In this document: positions 1 through 11,503 of the stretch, piece after piece | How positions within the stretch are numbered: position 1 is the stretch's first letter | Layout: the number at the start of each line of letters is the position of its first letter | Assembly: GCF_943193045.1 (NCBI RefSeq) | Contig: NZ_CALPCN010000005.1 | Coordinates: 124,001 to 188,000 of the forward strand | Origin: Pumilibacter muris | GTDB taxonomy: Bacteria > Bacillota > Clostridia > Christensenellales > Pumilibacteraceae | Length of the DNA: 64,000 nucleotides | Direction of reading: 5' to 3' | Notes under the pieces: generated by a model | Seen by the model: the letters and a program-made list of their open reading frames with translations, nothing else | What the model was told of the DNA's origin: nothing | Databases searched by the model: none | Position numbers and translations under genes: made by a program

Positions 1-145
1 GCCGCTTTTTTACTTAACGCGTTCTATATCAAATTCGTTGTAGCGCGTCGTAAATCAAATAACTCCGTCGCTTTACTTGACTATTTTTTACACAAGTTTT
101 ATAATACATAAGAACGCCGAAAAATTGCGGCAAAGCCGTTAAAGC

Positions 146-174
146 TTGCTTTTGTTGCAATTAAATGGTATAAT
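146..174 (+). promoter_or_regulatory. SigA-type promoter of the PFOR gene
   Basis: TTGCTT (146-151), a 17-base spacer and a perfect TATAAT (169-174) lie about 50 bases before the PFOR start. A second weaker match begins with TTGACT at 183. The gene's ribosome site GGAGG is at 216-220. Confidence 0.7.
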
Positions 175-186
175 ATCGGTGTTTGA

Positions 187-3753
<3,567 letters not shown>

Positions 3754-3777
3754 AATAGCTTAAATTAAAAACGCGTA

Positions 3778-3807
3778 AAAGGGCGAGACACAAGTCTCGT
3801 CCTTTTT
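3778..3807 (+). terminator. Rho-independent terminator after PFOR
   Basis: The stem GGGCGAGAC/GTCTCGTCC with an ACAA loop is followed by six T, 27 bases after the PFOR stop codon. Confidence 0.85.
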
Positions 3808-3936
3808 TATGCTATATGTATAAGTTTGCCGCATTAGCCGTTATATCCGAGCTATTTGCTTCCGAAGGGTTACACACGGCATACAAGCTTAACACACTAT
3901 GCCTTTCACTCATTATTCCCCATAATTTTTAATTAT

Positions 3937-3965
3937 TTGACAAAACTTTTTCGCCGTTGTATAAT
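3937..3965 (+). promoter_or_regulatory. consensus SigA promoter of the DUF3737 gene
   Basis: A perfect TTGACA (3937-3942) and a perfect TATAAT (3960-3965) are separated by exactly 17 bases. The start codon follows 26 bases later, with GGAG at 3982-3985. Confidence 0.85.
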
Positions 3966-3991
3966 ATTCAAAACCCGGTACGGAGAACAAC

Positions 3992-4849
3992 ATGAGAAAA
4001 ACTATAGAAAACAAAACTTACGACTGCGAAAGAGCGCTATATAACCTTATAAATACCGATGTTCGCAAGTGCACATTTGCAGGTCCCGCCGACGGCGAAT
4101 CGGCGCTCAAAGAATGTAGCGGCATAAAAGTGCAAGACTGTTCTTTTTCGCTGAGATACCCGCTGTGGCACGCCGAAAACTTTTCGCTCGAAAACAGCGT
4201 GCTCGACGAAAAAACGAGGGCGCCGCTTTGGTATTGCTCTAACGGCAAAATAAGCGGTTGTACAATCGACGGAGTGAAAACTCTACGCGAATGCGGCGGA
4301 ATAACCGTTGAAAACTGTTCCGTTCGCTCCCCCGAATTCGGTTGGCGGTGCAACGAAGTTAAAATACTTAACAGCTCAATCGAATCGGAATACTTCTTAT
4401 TCGAATGTAAAAATATTACCGCCGACAAATTGAAAATGTCGGGCAAATATTCTTTTCAGTACGTTGAAAACGCAGAGCTGAAAAACTGCAATTTAAACAC
4501 GAAAGACGCTTTTTGGCACTGCAAAAACATAACCGTTAAAAACTCGGTTATAAAAGGCGAATATCTTGCGTGGTATTCCGACGGGCTAACGCTTATAAAT
4601 TGCGAAATTATCGGAACTCAACCGCTGTGCTATTGCAAAAACCTAAAACTAATAAACTGCACAATGCGCGAGTGCGACCGAGCGTTCGAATATTCCGACG
4701 TAGATGCCGACGTTATAGGGCATATAGACTCGGTGGAAAACCCTCGTTCGGGTAAGATAGTTGCCGACAGCATAGGCGAAGTTATATTGCGCAACGCCGC
4801 CGTAAACTGCTCCGCAGTTGTGAAAACGCGAAAGAAAAACGCCGTATAA
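3992..4849 (+). CDS. DUF3737 family right-handed beta-helix protein
   Basis: 285-residue protein built of short repeats of the form (I/L)xxCxI/V, for example VENCSVRS, LKNCNLNT and LINCEIIG. Regularly spaced Cys and Asn are typical of a pectate-lyase-like beta-helix. The sequence matches my recollection of the DUF3737 family, whose function is not known. No signal peptide or membrane segment is visible, so it is probably cytoplasmic. It is transcribed alone from a consensus promoter and ends at a bidirectional terminator shared with the convergent genes downstream. The repeat architecture is clear. Family membership is fairly sure, and no enzymatic role can be assigned. Confidence 0.75.
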   Translation: MRKTIENKTYDCERALYNLINTDVRKCTFAGPADGESALKECSGIKVQDCSFSLRYPLWHAENFSLENSVLDEKTRAPLWYCSNGKISGCTIDGVKTLRECGGITVENCSVRSPEFGWRCNEVKILNSSIESEYFLFECKNITADKLKMSGKYSFQYVENAELKNCNLNTKDAFWHCKNITVKNSVIKGEYLAWYSDGLTLINCEIIGTQPLCYCKNLKLINCTMRECDRAFEYSDVDADVIGHIDSVENPRSGKIVADSIGEVILRNAAVNCSAVVKTRKKNAV

Positions 4850-4865
4850 GCATTCGGCAAGCAAA

Positions 4866-4900
4866 AAAAACGGTTCGAATACAATCGAACCGTTTTTTTA
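4866..4900. terminator. bidirectional terminator between convergent genes
   Basis: CGGTTCGA/TCGAACCG stem (4871-4878 and 4885-4892) is flanked by a run of A on the left and a run of T on the right. It can therefore end transcripts from both sides. Confidence 0.85.
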
Positions 4901-5025
4901 TATATGCGTATATGCGCAACCTCATTGTTCTTATACTTTTTTTATATATATGCGAATATGTTCAAATAAACTCGAAACAATTTTCGTTAGCAATGCGGCA
5001 CGCTATTTTTAATATTACCGCGTTT

Positions 5026-5637
5026 TTATGTATAGCTTTCGTTATCCGCAATATAACTGCGAACAATGAGAGGCACTCCGAGCCCCGACGCGATTTTTCT
5101 GCAACGGCGAATACTCTCGTTAGGCACCGTGTCAACAACCGTGAAGCGAACGGAAAGCCCCGCCTCTTTGCAACCTTTGGCAAAATCGAGAATTTCGTCG
5201 TGAGCGAACATTCCGAATTTAGGATGACATAAATTTTGATACGCGCCACGCTCCGACTCGTTTAGCGAAACCGAAACTTCGTCTACGCAATCTTTTAACT
5301 CGGGCACAATATCGCGCTCGTTTATAAGCCGCCCTTGCCCGTTGGTGTTTAGCCGCACGCGCTTTCCGAGCGACTTTAAATACGCGCCCGTTTTAGTAAG
5401 AGTATCCATAGCGTAGGTAGGCTCGCCGTAGCCGCAAAACACCGCTTCGGTAAACGGCGAAGAATATTCGTCGAGCGCCTTTTTCATATCCTCGAAAGTC
5501 GGTTCTTTTTTAAGCTTCATATCGTAGCCCACAAGAGAATCCGAATTAGAGCGTATACAAAATTCGCACCGATTGCTGCAACGATTGGTAATATTAAGAT
5601 AAACCTTGCCTTTCAGCTCGTATATATATGTGTCCAT
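5026..5637 (-). CDS. TatD-linked radical SAM protein
   Basis: 203-residue radical-SAM protein with the cluster motif Cys20-x3-Cys24-x2-Cys27 (NRCSNRCEFC) and a GYGEP segment matching the GGE-type SAM-binding motif. It is short for the superfamily and lacks an auxiliary Cys-rich C-terminal domain. This matches the family known as TatD-associated radical SAM proteins, which regularly lies beside tatD. Here tatD ends only 42 bases upstream on the same strand. The reaction is unknown; the linkage suggests a job coupled to TatD nuclease or deacylase activity (inference). The start is supported by AAGGAAAG just upstream. Confidence 0.85.
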   Translation of the reverse strand: MDTYIYELKGKVYLNITNRCSNRCEFCIRSNSDSLVGYDMKLKKEPTFEDMKKALDEYSSPFTEAVFCGYGEPTYAMDTLTKTGAYLKSLGKRVRLNTNGQGRLINERDIVPELKDCVDEVSVSLNESERGAYQNLCHPKFGMFAHDEILDFAKGCKEAGLSVRFTVVDTVPNESIRRCRKIASGLGVPLIVRSYIADNESYT

Positions 5638-5679
5638 TCGCTTTCCTTGCCGTTTAATTTAAAACGCTCTCTTAAAAAA

Positions 5680-6447
5680 CTATTTCAATTTCGGAAACGC
5701 GCGGTATGCGTTTTCGGTTGTAATTTTTATAACGTCCTCCACTTTAAGCCCGCGCACTTCGGCTATTTTTTCCGCTTGAAAACGGACGTATTTCGGATAG
5801 TTAAGTTCCCCTCTATGCGGAGTGGGCGCCAAATACGGGCAATCGGTTTCTATCAAAATTTGCGAAAGCGGAAGCGCGGAAATTATTTCGCCCGCTTTGG
5901 AATTTTTAAACGTTATGCTTCCCGAAAAAGAAATATAAAATCCCATTTCCGCATAGACGAGCGCGGTTTCTTTGCTTCCCGAAAAACAGTGCATTACGGC
6001 GCCCGCAGTAAGTCGGTCGCGGTAATTTTTTATCACTTCGAAAAAATCGCCGTATGCGTCGCGCACATGAAATGCGGCGGGCAAATTCACTTCGCGCACA
6101 AGTTCGAGTTGTTCCGTAAGAACTCTGTGTTGCGCCGCTTTATCGGTGTTTTCGTAATGATAATCAAGCCCTATTTCGCCTATTGCCACGCATTTGTCGC
6201 TTGACGCAAGGTCTTTAAGAGTGCCTGTATACCCTTGCCCCACTTCGTTCGCGTCGGACGGATGAACGCCGACTGCGGCGTAAATCTTTTCGTTCGCTTC
6301 GGCAATCCTCACAGAATATGCGCTCGTAAATTCGTTGAACCCAACGGATATTATTCTTTCGAGCCCGTCGGCTTCCATATTCGATATTATTTCGCCCGAC
6401 CCCTCGAAGCGCGGGTCGGTTAGGTGCGCATGTGTGTCTATCAGCAT
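5680..6447 (-). CDS. tatD: TatD family metal-dependent hydrolase
   Basis: 255 residues, the normal family length. The amidohydrolase-fold metal ligands are visible: THAHL near residues 5-9, GEIGLDYH near 90-97, a central FHVRDA, MHCFSG and ETDCPYLAP near 205-213. TatD proteins are 3'-5' DNA exonucleases or deoxyribonuclease-like hydrolases in the cytoplasm. The start codon overlaps the metG stop by seven bases, so the two are translationally linked, and the radical-SAM gene follows. Confidence 0.93.
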   Translation of the reverse strand: MLIDTHAHLTDPRFEGSGEIISNMEADGLERIISVGFNEFTSAYSVRIAEANEKIYAAVGVHPSDANEVGQGYTGTLKDLASSDKCVAIGEIGLDYHYENTDKAAQHRVLTEQLELVREVNLPAAFHVRDAYGDFFEVIKNYRDRLTAGAVMHCFSGSKETALVYAEMGFYISFSGSITFKNSKAGEIISALPLSQILIETDCPYLAPTPHRGELNYPKYVRFQAEKIAEVRGLKVEDVIKITTENAYRAFPKLK

Positions 6448-8420
6448 ACTTCGGCGCCGCTCCCTATCGCGGTTTCGGGAGTTACAAGCGTTAGTTTATC
6501 GCCCTCCGACGCGCACAAAATCATTCCTTCGCTTATTATTCCGCGCATATTGCGAGGTTTTAAATTGCACACAAGCACAACGCGCTTGCCTACCATTTCT
6601 TCGGGCGTGTAATATTTCGCTATTCCCGACACAACCGTGCGCTCCTCTTCGCCGACTTTAACTGTGAGTTTTAAAAGCTTGTCCGCTTTCTCCACTTTTT
6701 CGCAAGCGAGCACTTCCGCAACTTTTAACTGTGTGCGGAAAAATTCGTCTATCGTTATATAATTGTTATCTTGCTCCGACACTTGCTTATTCTCCTCTTT
6801 TTTCTCTTCTTTTTTAACGCTCTCTTTTTCGTCTTTTTTGCCGCTTGCAAGTTTTTCGAGTTCTTCGAGCTCTTTCTCAACGTTCAGGCGGGGAAAAAGT
6901 GCGTCGAGCGCAACTGTATTATAAGTTTTAACGGCACCGTAGGAAAGCCCTTCGTTGGTTTTAGGCGGAGTCAATTTGAGCGACGCAAGAATTTTCTCGC
7001 CCGTTTCGGGAACAAAGGGCAACAGCAAAACGCCTATTATCCGAATTGACTCGGTGAGAACGTAAAGCACTTGATTGAGACGTTCGGTATTGTTTTCTTT
7101 AACGAGCGCCCACGGCTTTGTAAGGTCTATATACTTATTTGCCATGCCTACCAAATCGAAAATCTTTTCGAGCGCCTGTTGCGGTCTGTACGCGTCCATG
7201 TCGGCTTTAACAGCGCCGTACAGCGCGTTAGCTTTTGCGATTATAGCGGCGTCGTCGGCGCTTTCCGCGCCCTTACTAAGCTTGCCCGCAAAATATTGCT
7301 CGTTCATTTTCATAGTTCTGCGCACAAGGTTGCCTAAGTCGTTGCAAAGTTCGGAATTTATTCGCGTGAGCAGCGCCTCGCTCGTATATGCGCCGTCCGA
7401 ACCGAACGGCATTGCACGAAGCAAATAATATCTTAACGCGTCGGCGCCGTAGCGCTCTTTGAGAATAAACGGGTCAACCACGTTGCCCTTGCTCTTGCTC
7501 ATCTTGTCGCCGCCGAACAAAAGCCACCCGTGCCCCACTACTTTTTTGGGAAGCGGCAAATCGAGCGCCATTAGCATGGCGGGCCAAATTATTGAATGAA
7601 ACCGCACAATTTCTTTTGCCATAAGGTGCAAGTCTGCGGGCCAAAATCTGTTCATATCGGCGGATTCGCTTTCTCCGTTGTAGCCGAGCGCGGTTATATA
7701 GTTGCTGAGCGCGTCTATCCAAACATAAACTATATGCCCTTTGTCGAACTCTACGGGAACTCCCCATGTAAAGCTCGTACGCGACACGGCAACGTCTTCA
7801 AGCCCCGCGTCTATAAAATTGTTCACCATTTCGTTTACGCGGCTCTCGGGCTGCAAAAAGTCGGTTTCGGTTAAAAGTTTGCGCACCTGAGGCGCGTATT
7901 TGCTCAGCTTGAAAAAGTAGCTTTCTTCCTCAGTTTCCTGCACCTCTCTGCCGCAGTCGGGGCACTTGCCGTCAACGAGTTGGCTCTCCGTCCAAAACGC
8001 CTCGCACGGCGTGCAATATTTGCCCTTGTATTTCGACTTGTATATGTCGCCTTTGTCGTATAACTTCTTAAAAATATTCTGCACAGCCTTAACGTGGTAA
8101 TCGTCGGTAGTGCGTATAAATTTTGTATACGAAACGTTGAGAGCACCCCATAATTCTTTAATTTCGCCAACAAGCCCGTCAACGAATTTTTTGGGTGAAA
8201 CACCAGCGCTTTCCGCTCTCTTTTCTATTTTCTGACCGTGCTCGTCGGTGCCGGTAAGATAAAAAACGTCGTACCCTTCCATGCGCTTGAAACGCGCAAT
8301 CGCGTCGCCGTACACAGTTGTGTAGCAATGTCCCAAATGCCACTTTCCGCTCGGATAGTAAATGGGAGTTGTGAGGTAGAACTTTTCTTTTTCCGTTTTC
8401 TTTTTGCCGTTGGTTGCCAT
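6441..8420 (-). CDS. metG: methionyl-tRNA synthetase
   Basis: 659-residue class I synthetase charging tRNA-Met. The HIGH-type motif is HLGH in the segment KWHLGHCYTTVYGD. The zinc knuckle is CTPC...CPDC and the KMSKS loop is intact (GGDKMSKSKGNV). After a Lys/Glu-rich linker, the last ~105 residues form an EMAP-II-like tRNA-binding domain (ITIDEFFRTQLKVAEV onward), the dimeric arrangement common in Firmicutes. Transcription likely starts at a SigA promoter at 8524-8552 and continues through tatD and the radical-SAM gene. Confidence 0.97.
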   Translation of the reverse strand: MATNGKKKTEKEKFYLTTPIYYPSGKWHLGHCYTTVYGDAIARFKRMEGYDVFYLTGTDEHGQKIEKRAESAGVSPKKFVDGLVGEIKELWGALNVSYTKFIRTTDDYHVKAVQNIFKKLYDKGDIYKSKYKGKYCTPCEAFWTESQLVDGKCPDCGREVQETEEESYFFKLSKYAPQVRKLLTETDFLQPESRVNEMVNNFIDAGLEDVAVSRTSFTWGVPVEFDKGHIVYVWIDALSNYITALGYNGESESADMNRFWPADLHLMAKEIVRFHSIIWPAMLMALDLPLPKKVVGHGWLLFGGDKMSKSKGNVVDPFILKERYGADALRYYLLRAMPFGSDGAYTSEALLTRINSELCNDLGNLVRRTMKMNEQYFAGKLSKGAESADDAAIIAKANALYGAVKADMDAYRPQQALEKIFDLVGMANKYIDLTKPWALVKENNTERLNQVLYVLTESIRIIGVLLLPFVPETGEKILASLKLTPPKTNEGLSYGAVKTYNTVALDALFPRLNVEKELEELEKLASGKKDEKESVKKEEKKEENKQVSEQDNNYITIDEFFRTQLKVAEVLACEKVEKADKLLKLTVKVGEEERTVVSGIAKYYTPEEMVGKRVVLVCNLKPRNMRGIISEGMILCASEGDKLTLVTPETAIGSGAEVC

Positions 8421-8487
8421 AATATGCCCGTTTTCCCGTATTTGTGATTTCGCGGCTCGCCGCCGCCCCTGTTAAAAAAACCGTTGA

Positions 8488-8513
8488 AAAACTCTTTGCG
8501 CGCAAGCAAAGAG
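8488..8513 (-). other. terminator-like hairpin in the metG leader
   Basis: On the minus strand CTCTTTGC/GCAAAGAG forms an 8-bp stem followed by TTTTTC, a few bases downstream of the predicted transcription start of metG. No T-box or S-box landmarks are seen. It could be an attenuator, a 5' stabilising hairpin or chance. Confidence 0.4.
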
Positions 8514-8523
8514 GGTAATATAT

Positions 8524-8552
8524 ATTATACCGCATTATCGCAACGAAAGCAA
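8524..8552 (-). promoter_or_regulatory. SigA-type promoter of the metG operon
   Basis: Minus strand TTGCTT (8547-8552), 17-base spacer, TATAAT (8524-8529). These are the same hexamers and spacing as the PFOR promoter. Confidence 0.75.
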
Positions 8553-8635
8553 CCGTTTGCGGCACACTTTATATTGTGTAAACACAATACGTTCACACTC
8601 AACATACGGAGCGCATTGTTTTGCCACTACAATGC

Positions 8636-8659
8636 AAAAGGCGACTTTCGTCGCCTTTT
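8636..8659 (-). terminator. terminator after the membrane protein gene
   Basis: Perfect 10-bp stem AAAAGGCGAC/GTCGCCTTTT with a 4-base loop, about 50 bases past the stop codon at 8708. The A and T flanks would allow function in both directions. Confidence 0.7.
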
Positions 8660-8707
8660 AATAATTCCGCAATCGATTGCGTACCTCTATCAAACGCAGA
8701 GTCTACT

Positions 8708-10054
8708 CTAAATCGCAAAAAACACAACGGGATATGCCACGCAGAGCACAACCGCAAGAATCGCGCGCACCTTTTTGCCCGTATAGCGAACATCTCCTTT
8801 ACGGATAATATAAAACAAAATAAGGAAAAAGACAGTGGGAAGAACACTTGAAAAAATCCAAGTAAAAGAGCTTACAATTTCTTTAATGGGAAAACCGCTT
8901 TTCAGTAAAAAAGCAACATAAGCGAACATAAAAAACTTCGGCATAATAATAATTAAGCTCGCCACCGTTAAAATGGGAATAAAACTTTTTATGCTGCAAC
9001 TGCTTAAAAAAATGAACAAAACGGCAAATGCAATTATCACGGAATAAAAAAGCCATTTACCGCCCTCAAGCCCTCTGCTAATTTGAAAGTAATATAATAA
9101 GTTGAAAACCATTAAAAACGCTATAAATATGTATACAAAAATTTTGTATCCTTTTTTTACCCGCAAGTTTTTGCTAACCATGAACTTATCTATTAGCGCC
9201 ATTACCGATAATATTATCGTATAAACACCGCCCGACCATGAGCGCCCGTATTGCAAAATATATGGCAGAAAATCATAATAACCCGAATAAACTCTATACG
9301 TTAAACTGAAATAAACCAACGTTGCAACCATTAGTAAATTGTTTATCACAAATCCCGCAATAGCAACTCTTTTGGCGGTTGTGCTCGCATATGGTTGGGT
9401 GTCGGCAGTTTGAACCGACGCAACGCTTTTCGACGAAGTTCGTTTCGCCGCGTTTGCGGGAGGAACCAACGAATTGATTTTTTGAGGCTTTGTTTCTTCG
9501 TTGTTAAATATAGAGTTTGCGATTTCTCTTTCTTTGAGTCTTTCCGCCTCTTCCCTTTCCTTTCTAAGCTGTTCTCCGCGCTTTTGCCGTTCGATTTCCT
9601 CGCGCGTTACCATATACTGCAAACGCTCGTTTATTTGCTTTAAAATCTCACCCGAAACGTTTTCGCCGTCGAATGTAGCGGCTATTTCGTCGAAAAAATC
9701 GGTGTCGGATAAGTCTGAAAAGTCACGGTTTTGCCGCCCCGAAAATTTATCGAACCGAGAAAGCGAAAGAGAGCGCGCAAACTTTTGCTCTTGCGGTATA
9801 GCGAAAAATTTTGACTGCGACGCGGTTTTAAACTCGTTCGCAGCGATTAACTTAGGCTGTTGAACAATGCTTACCGAAAGTTCGTTCGCCATATTCTTTG
9901 GCGCGTCAAAATTGTAACGGGCTTTGTTTTGAAAATCCGTTTTCAACCACTTAAACGGATTACCGTTAAATTTACGGCGTTCTTTCGACTCCGCCTTAGG
10001 CGCGTCGAACAGCATAACGCCGCTCAAAAGCTCTTCCGCATCCTCTCTTAACAC
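8708..10054 (-). CDS. polytopic membrane protein of unknown function
   Basis: 448 residues, not recognised. The first ~220 residues are soluble and charged, with a Glu/Arg-rich coiled-coil-like stretch near 150-185 (KREREEAERLKEREI type). The second half has about seven hydrophobic segments, starting with VAIAGFVINNLLMVATLVYF near 230 and ending in a hydrophobic C-terminus. The start is GTG, chosen because AAAGGAG lies eight bases upstream at 10063-10069. The gene is divergent from spmAB and has its own terminator. No catalytic motif was found; a spore or envelope role would be a guess. Confidence 0.75.
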   Translation of the reverse strand: MLREDAEELLSGVMLFDAPKAESKERRKFNGNPFKWLKTDFQNKARYNFDAPKNMANELSVSIVQQPKLIAANEFKTASQSKFFAIPQEQKFARSLSLSRFDKFSGRQNRDFSDLSDTDFFDEIAATFDGENVSGEILKQINERLQYMVTREEIERQKRGEQLRKEREEAERLKEREIANSIFNNEETKPQKINSLVPPANAAKRTSSKSVASVQTADTQPYASTTAKRVAIAGFVINNLLMVATLVYFSLTYRVYSGYYDFLPYILQYGRSWSGGVYTIILSVMALIDKFMVSKNLRVKKGYKIFVYIFIAFLMVFNLLYYFQISRGLEGGKWLFYSVIIAFAVLFIFLSSCSIKSFIPILTVASLIIIMPKFFMFAYVAFLLKSGFPIKEIVSSFTWIFSSVLPTVFFLILFYIIRKGDVRYTGKKVRAILAVVLCVAYPVVFFAI

Positions 10055-10168
10055 AAAAAAATACTCCTTTGCCCTTTCCCTTTTTCACCACTATTATATA
10101 CGCAACCGCCTTTCGTGTCAAGCATGTGACAAACGGTGACGCGTTTTACACATTAAAAACGAAAAATG

Positions 10169-10204
10169 TCATGTTTTGTCCAACATCGAAATATACTTAG
10201 CGTA
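10169..10204 (+). promoter_or_regulatory. possible spmAB promoter giving a leaderless mRNA
   Basis: TATACT at 10192-10197 lies seven bases before the spmA ATG, and TCATGTT at 10169-10175 begins the -35 region about 16-17 bases upstream. The layout vaguely resembles a SigE-type sporulation promoter. No Shine-Dalgarno sequence precedes the ATG. Confidence 0.35.
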
Positions 10205-10827
10205 TGAGTAAAGTTTGGTACATTATGCTTTTGAGCTCGGTAACGGCGCTTTTGTTCACAAATCCGGGCAAAGCAGTAACCGCCATGATTGCGGGAAGCC
10301 ATGCGTCGGTTAAGCTCGCAATAGAGCTTGCCGCGCTATACGGCTTTTGGTTGGGATTTTTCGGCATAATCGAAAAAATAGGGCTTGCCGACAAGTTGGG
10401 GCGTTTGCTTCATCCCGTTGTGAATTTTCTGTTTCCCGGTCTTAATAAAAAAGGCGAAAAATACGTTACCATGAATATGGCTGCGAATCTTCTCGGTTTG
10501 GGAAACGCGTCAACTCCTATGGCGATAAAGGCGATTAAAGAAATGGACGACGGCAGCGGCAAAGTGTCGCAAAACATGATTATGCTAACGGTGCTTTCGT
10601 CAACAAGCCTGCAACTTCTTCCCACAACGGTTATAGGGCTAAGAGCAACTCACGGCTCCGTGAATCCCGCAGATTTTCTTATTCCCGCTACCGTAGCAAC
10701 AATAGTAAGCACAGTTCTCGGCATAACTCTTGTTAAACTTATAGGTCTTATGCTTAAAAAACGTAAAAGCAAAAAGGAAAAGAAGAAGGCGGGCGCTCCT
10801 CTTCCTCTTTCGGTTAAAACGCTATGA
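10204..10827 (+). CDS. spmA: spore maturation protein A
   Basis: 207-residue membrane protein with about four hydrophobic segments. Its family hallmarks are the FWLGFFGIIEKIG and NMAANLLGLGNASTPMAIKA segments, the latter a nucleoside-recognition (Gate) domain. In Bacillus, SpmA and SpmB are needed for full dehydration of the spore core. A basic KKRKSKKEKKK tail follows the last membrane segment. spmB begins inside the stop codon (ATGA overlap). No ribosome site precedes the start, so a leaderless transcript or a slightly different start is possible. Confidence 0.88.
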   Translation: MSKVWYIMLLSSVTALLFTNPGKAVTAMIAGSHASVKLAIELAALYGFWLGFFGIIEKIGLADKLGRLLHPVVNFLFPGLNKKGEKYVTMNMAANLLGLGNASTPMAIKAIKEMDDGSGKVSQNMIMLTVLSSTSLQLLPTTVIGLRATHGSVNPADFLIPATVATIVSTVLGITLVKLIGLMLKKRKSKKEKKKAGAPLPLSVKTL

Positions 10828-11330
10828 CCGAATACATAATCCCCTTAATATTTTTAACGGTGCTGCTCCTTGCGGCAATAAAGAAAAAAGATTCTTATTC
10901 CGCTTTCACCGAAGGTTCGAGAAGCGCGCTTAGCCTAATGGCAAACGTATTTCCTTATTTGCTAACAATTATGATGGCGGTCGAGGTGTTTAAGCAAAGC
11001 GGCGTAAGCTATTATCTGTCGAAAGCCGCTTCGCCCGTAATGAACCTTATAGGCATACCGCACGAACTCACCGAGCTAATGTTAATACGCCCGCTGTCGG
11101 GAGCGGGCGCAATAGGCGTTTTGGAAAACATTTTCACAACCTACGGCGCCGACTCTTACGTCGGCAAATGCGCGTCGGTAATTTACGGTTCGAGCGAAAC
11201 CGTGTTCTATATTTCCACAATTTATTTTTCGCAGTCGAGCGTTAAAAAGCTCGGTTACGCAATTCCCGTAGCACTCTTTTCTACGCTCGTAGGGTGCATA
11301 GCGGGCTGTTCCGTAGCACGATTTATATAA
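10824..11330 (+). CDS. spmB: spore maturation protein B
   Basis: 168-residue membrane protein with the Gate-domain motif RPLSGAGAIGVLENIF and hydrophobic segments matching SpmB. It overlaps spmA by four bases, the usual translational coupling of this pair. The two proteins are thought to act together in spore-core maturation. Their presence points to a sporulating ancestor but does not prove that this organism sporulates. Confidence 0.9.
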   Translation: MTEYIIPLIFLTVLLLAAIKKKDSYSAFTEGSRSALSLMANVFPYLLTIMMAVEVFKQSGVSYYLSKAASPVMNLIGIPHELTELMLIRPLSGAGAIGVLENIFTTYGADSYVGKCASVIYGSSETVFYISTIYFSQSSVKKLGYAIPVALFSTLVGCIAGCSVARFI

Positions 11331-11424
11331 ATTATATCGCCCAAACGTAACACGGCGCTACGGCGCGTGCGCTTATAGCGCACTTCCTTGCTTAACCCGT
11401 GTTAGGCGAACTTCATTCGGCGTC

Positions 11425-11463
11425 CTTTCGCGGTACACGCCCGCGAAAGTCAATTTTGCTTTT
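11425..11463 (+). terminator. possible spmAB terminator
   Basis: A 9-bp perfect stem CTTTCGCGG/CCGCGAAAG with a 7-base loop is followed by a T-rich stretch. A smaller GTGCGC/GCGCAC hairpin lies at 11367-11383. A 12-base direct repeat (ATCGCCCAAACG) bounds the interval at 11336-11347 and 11473-11484. Confidence 0.4.
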
Positions 11464-11503
11464 CTTAGGTTTATCGCCCAAACGCACGGCACTATACAAA
11501 AAC

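Noticed and set aside
8421-8552. T-box or SAM riboswitch in the metG leader
   Set aside because: The leader is under 100 bases, with only a small hairpin; no T-box TGGNACC or S-box core was found.
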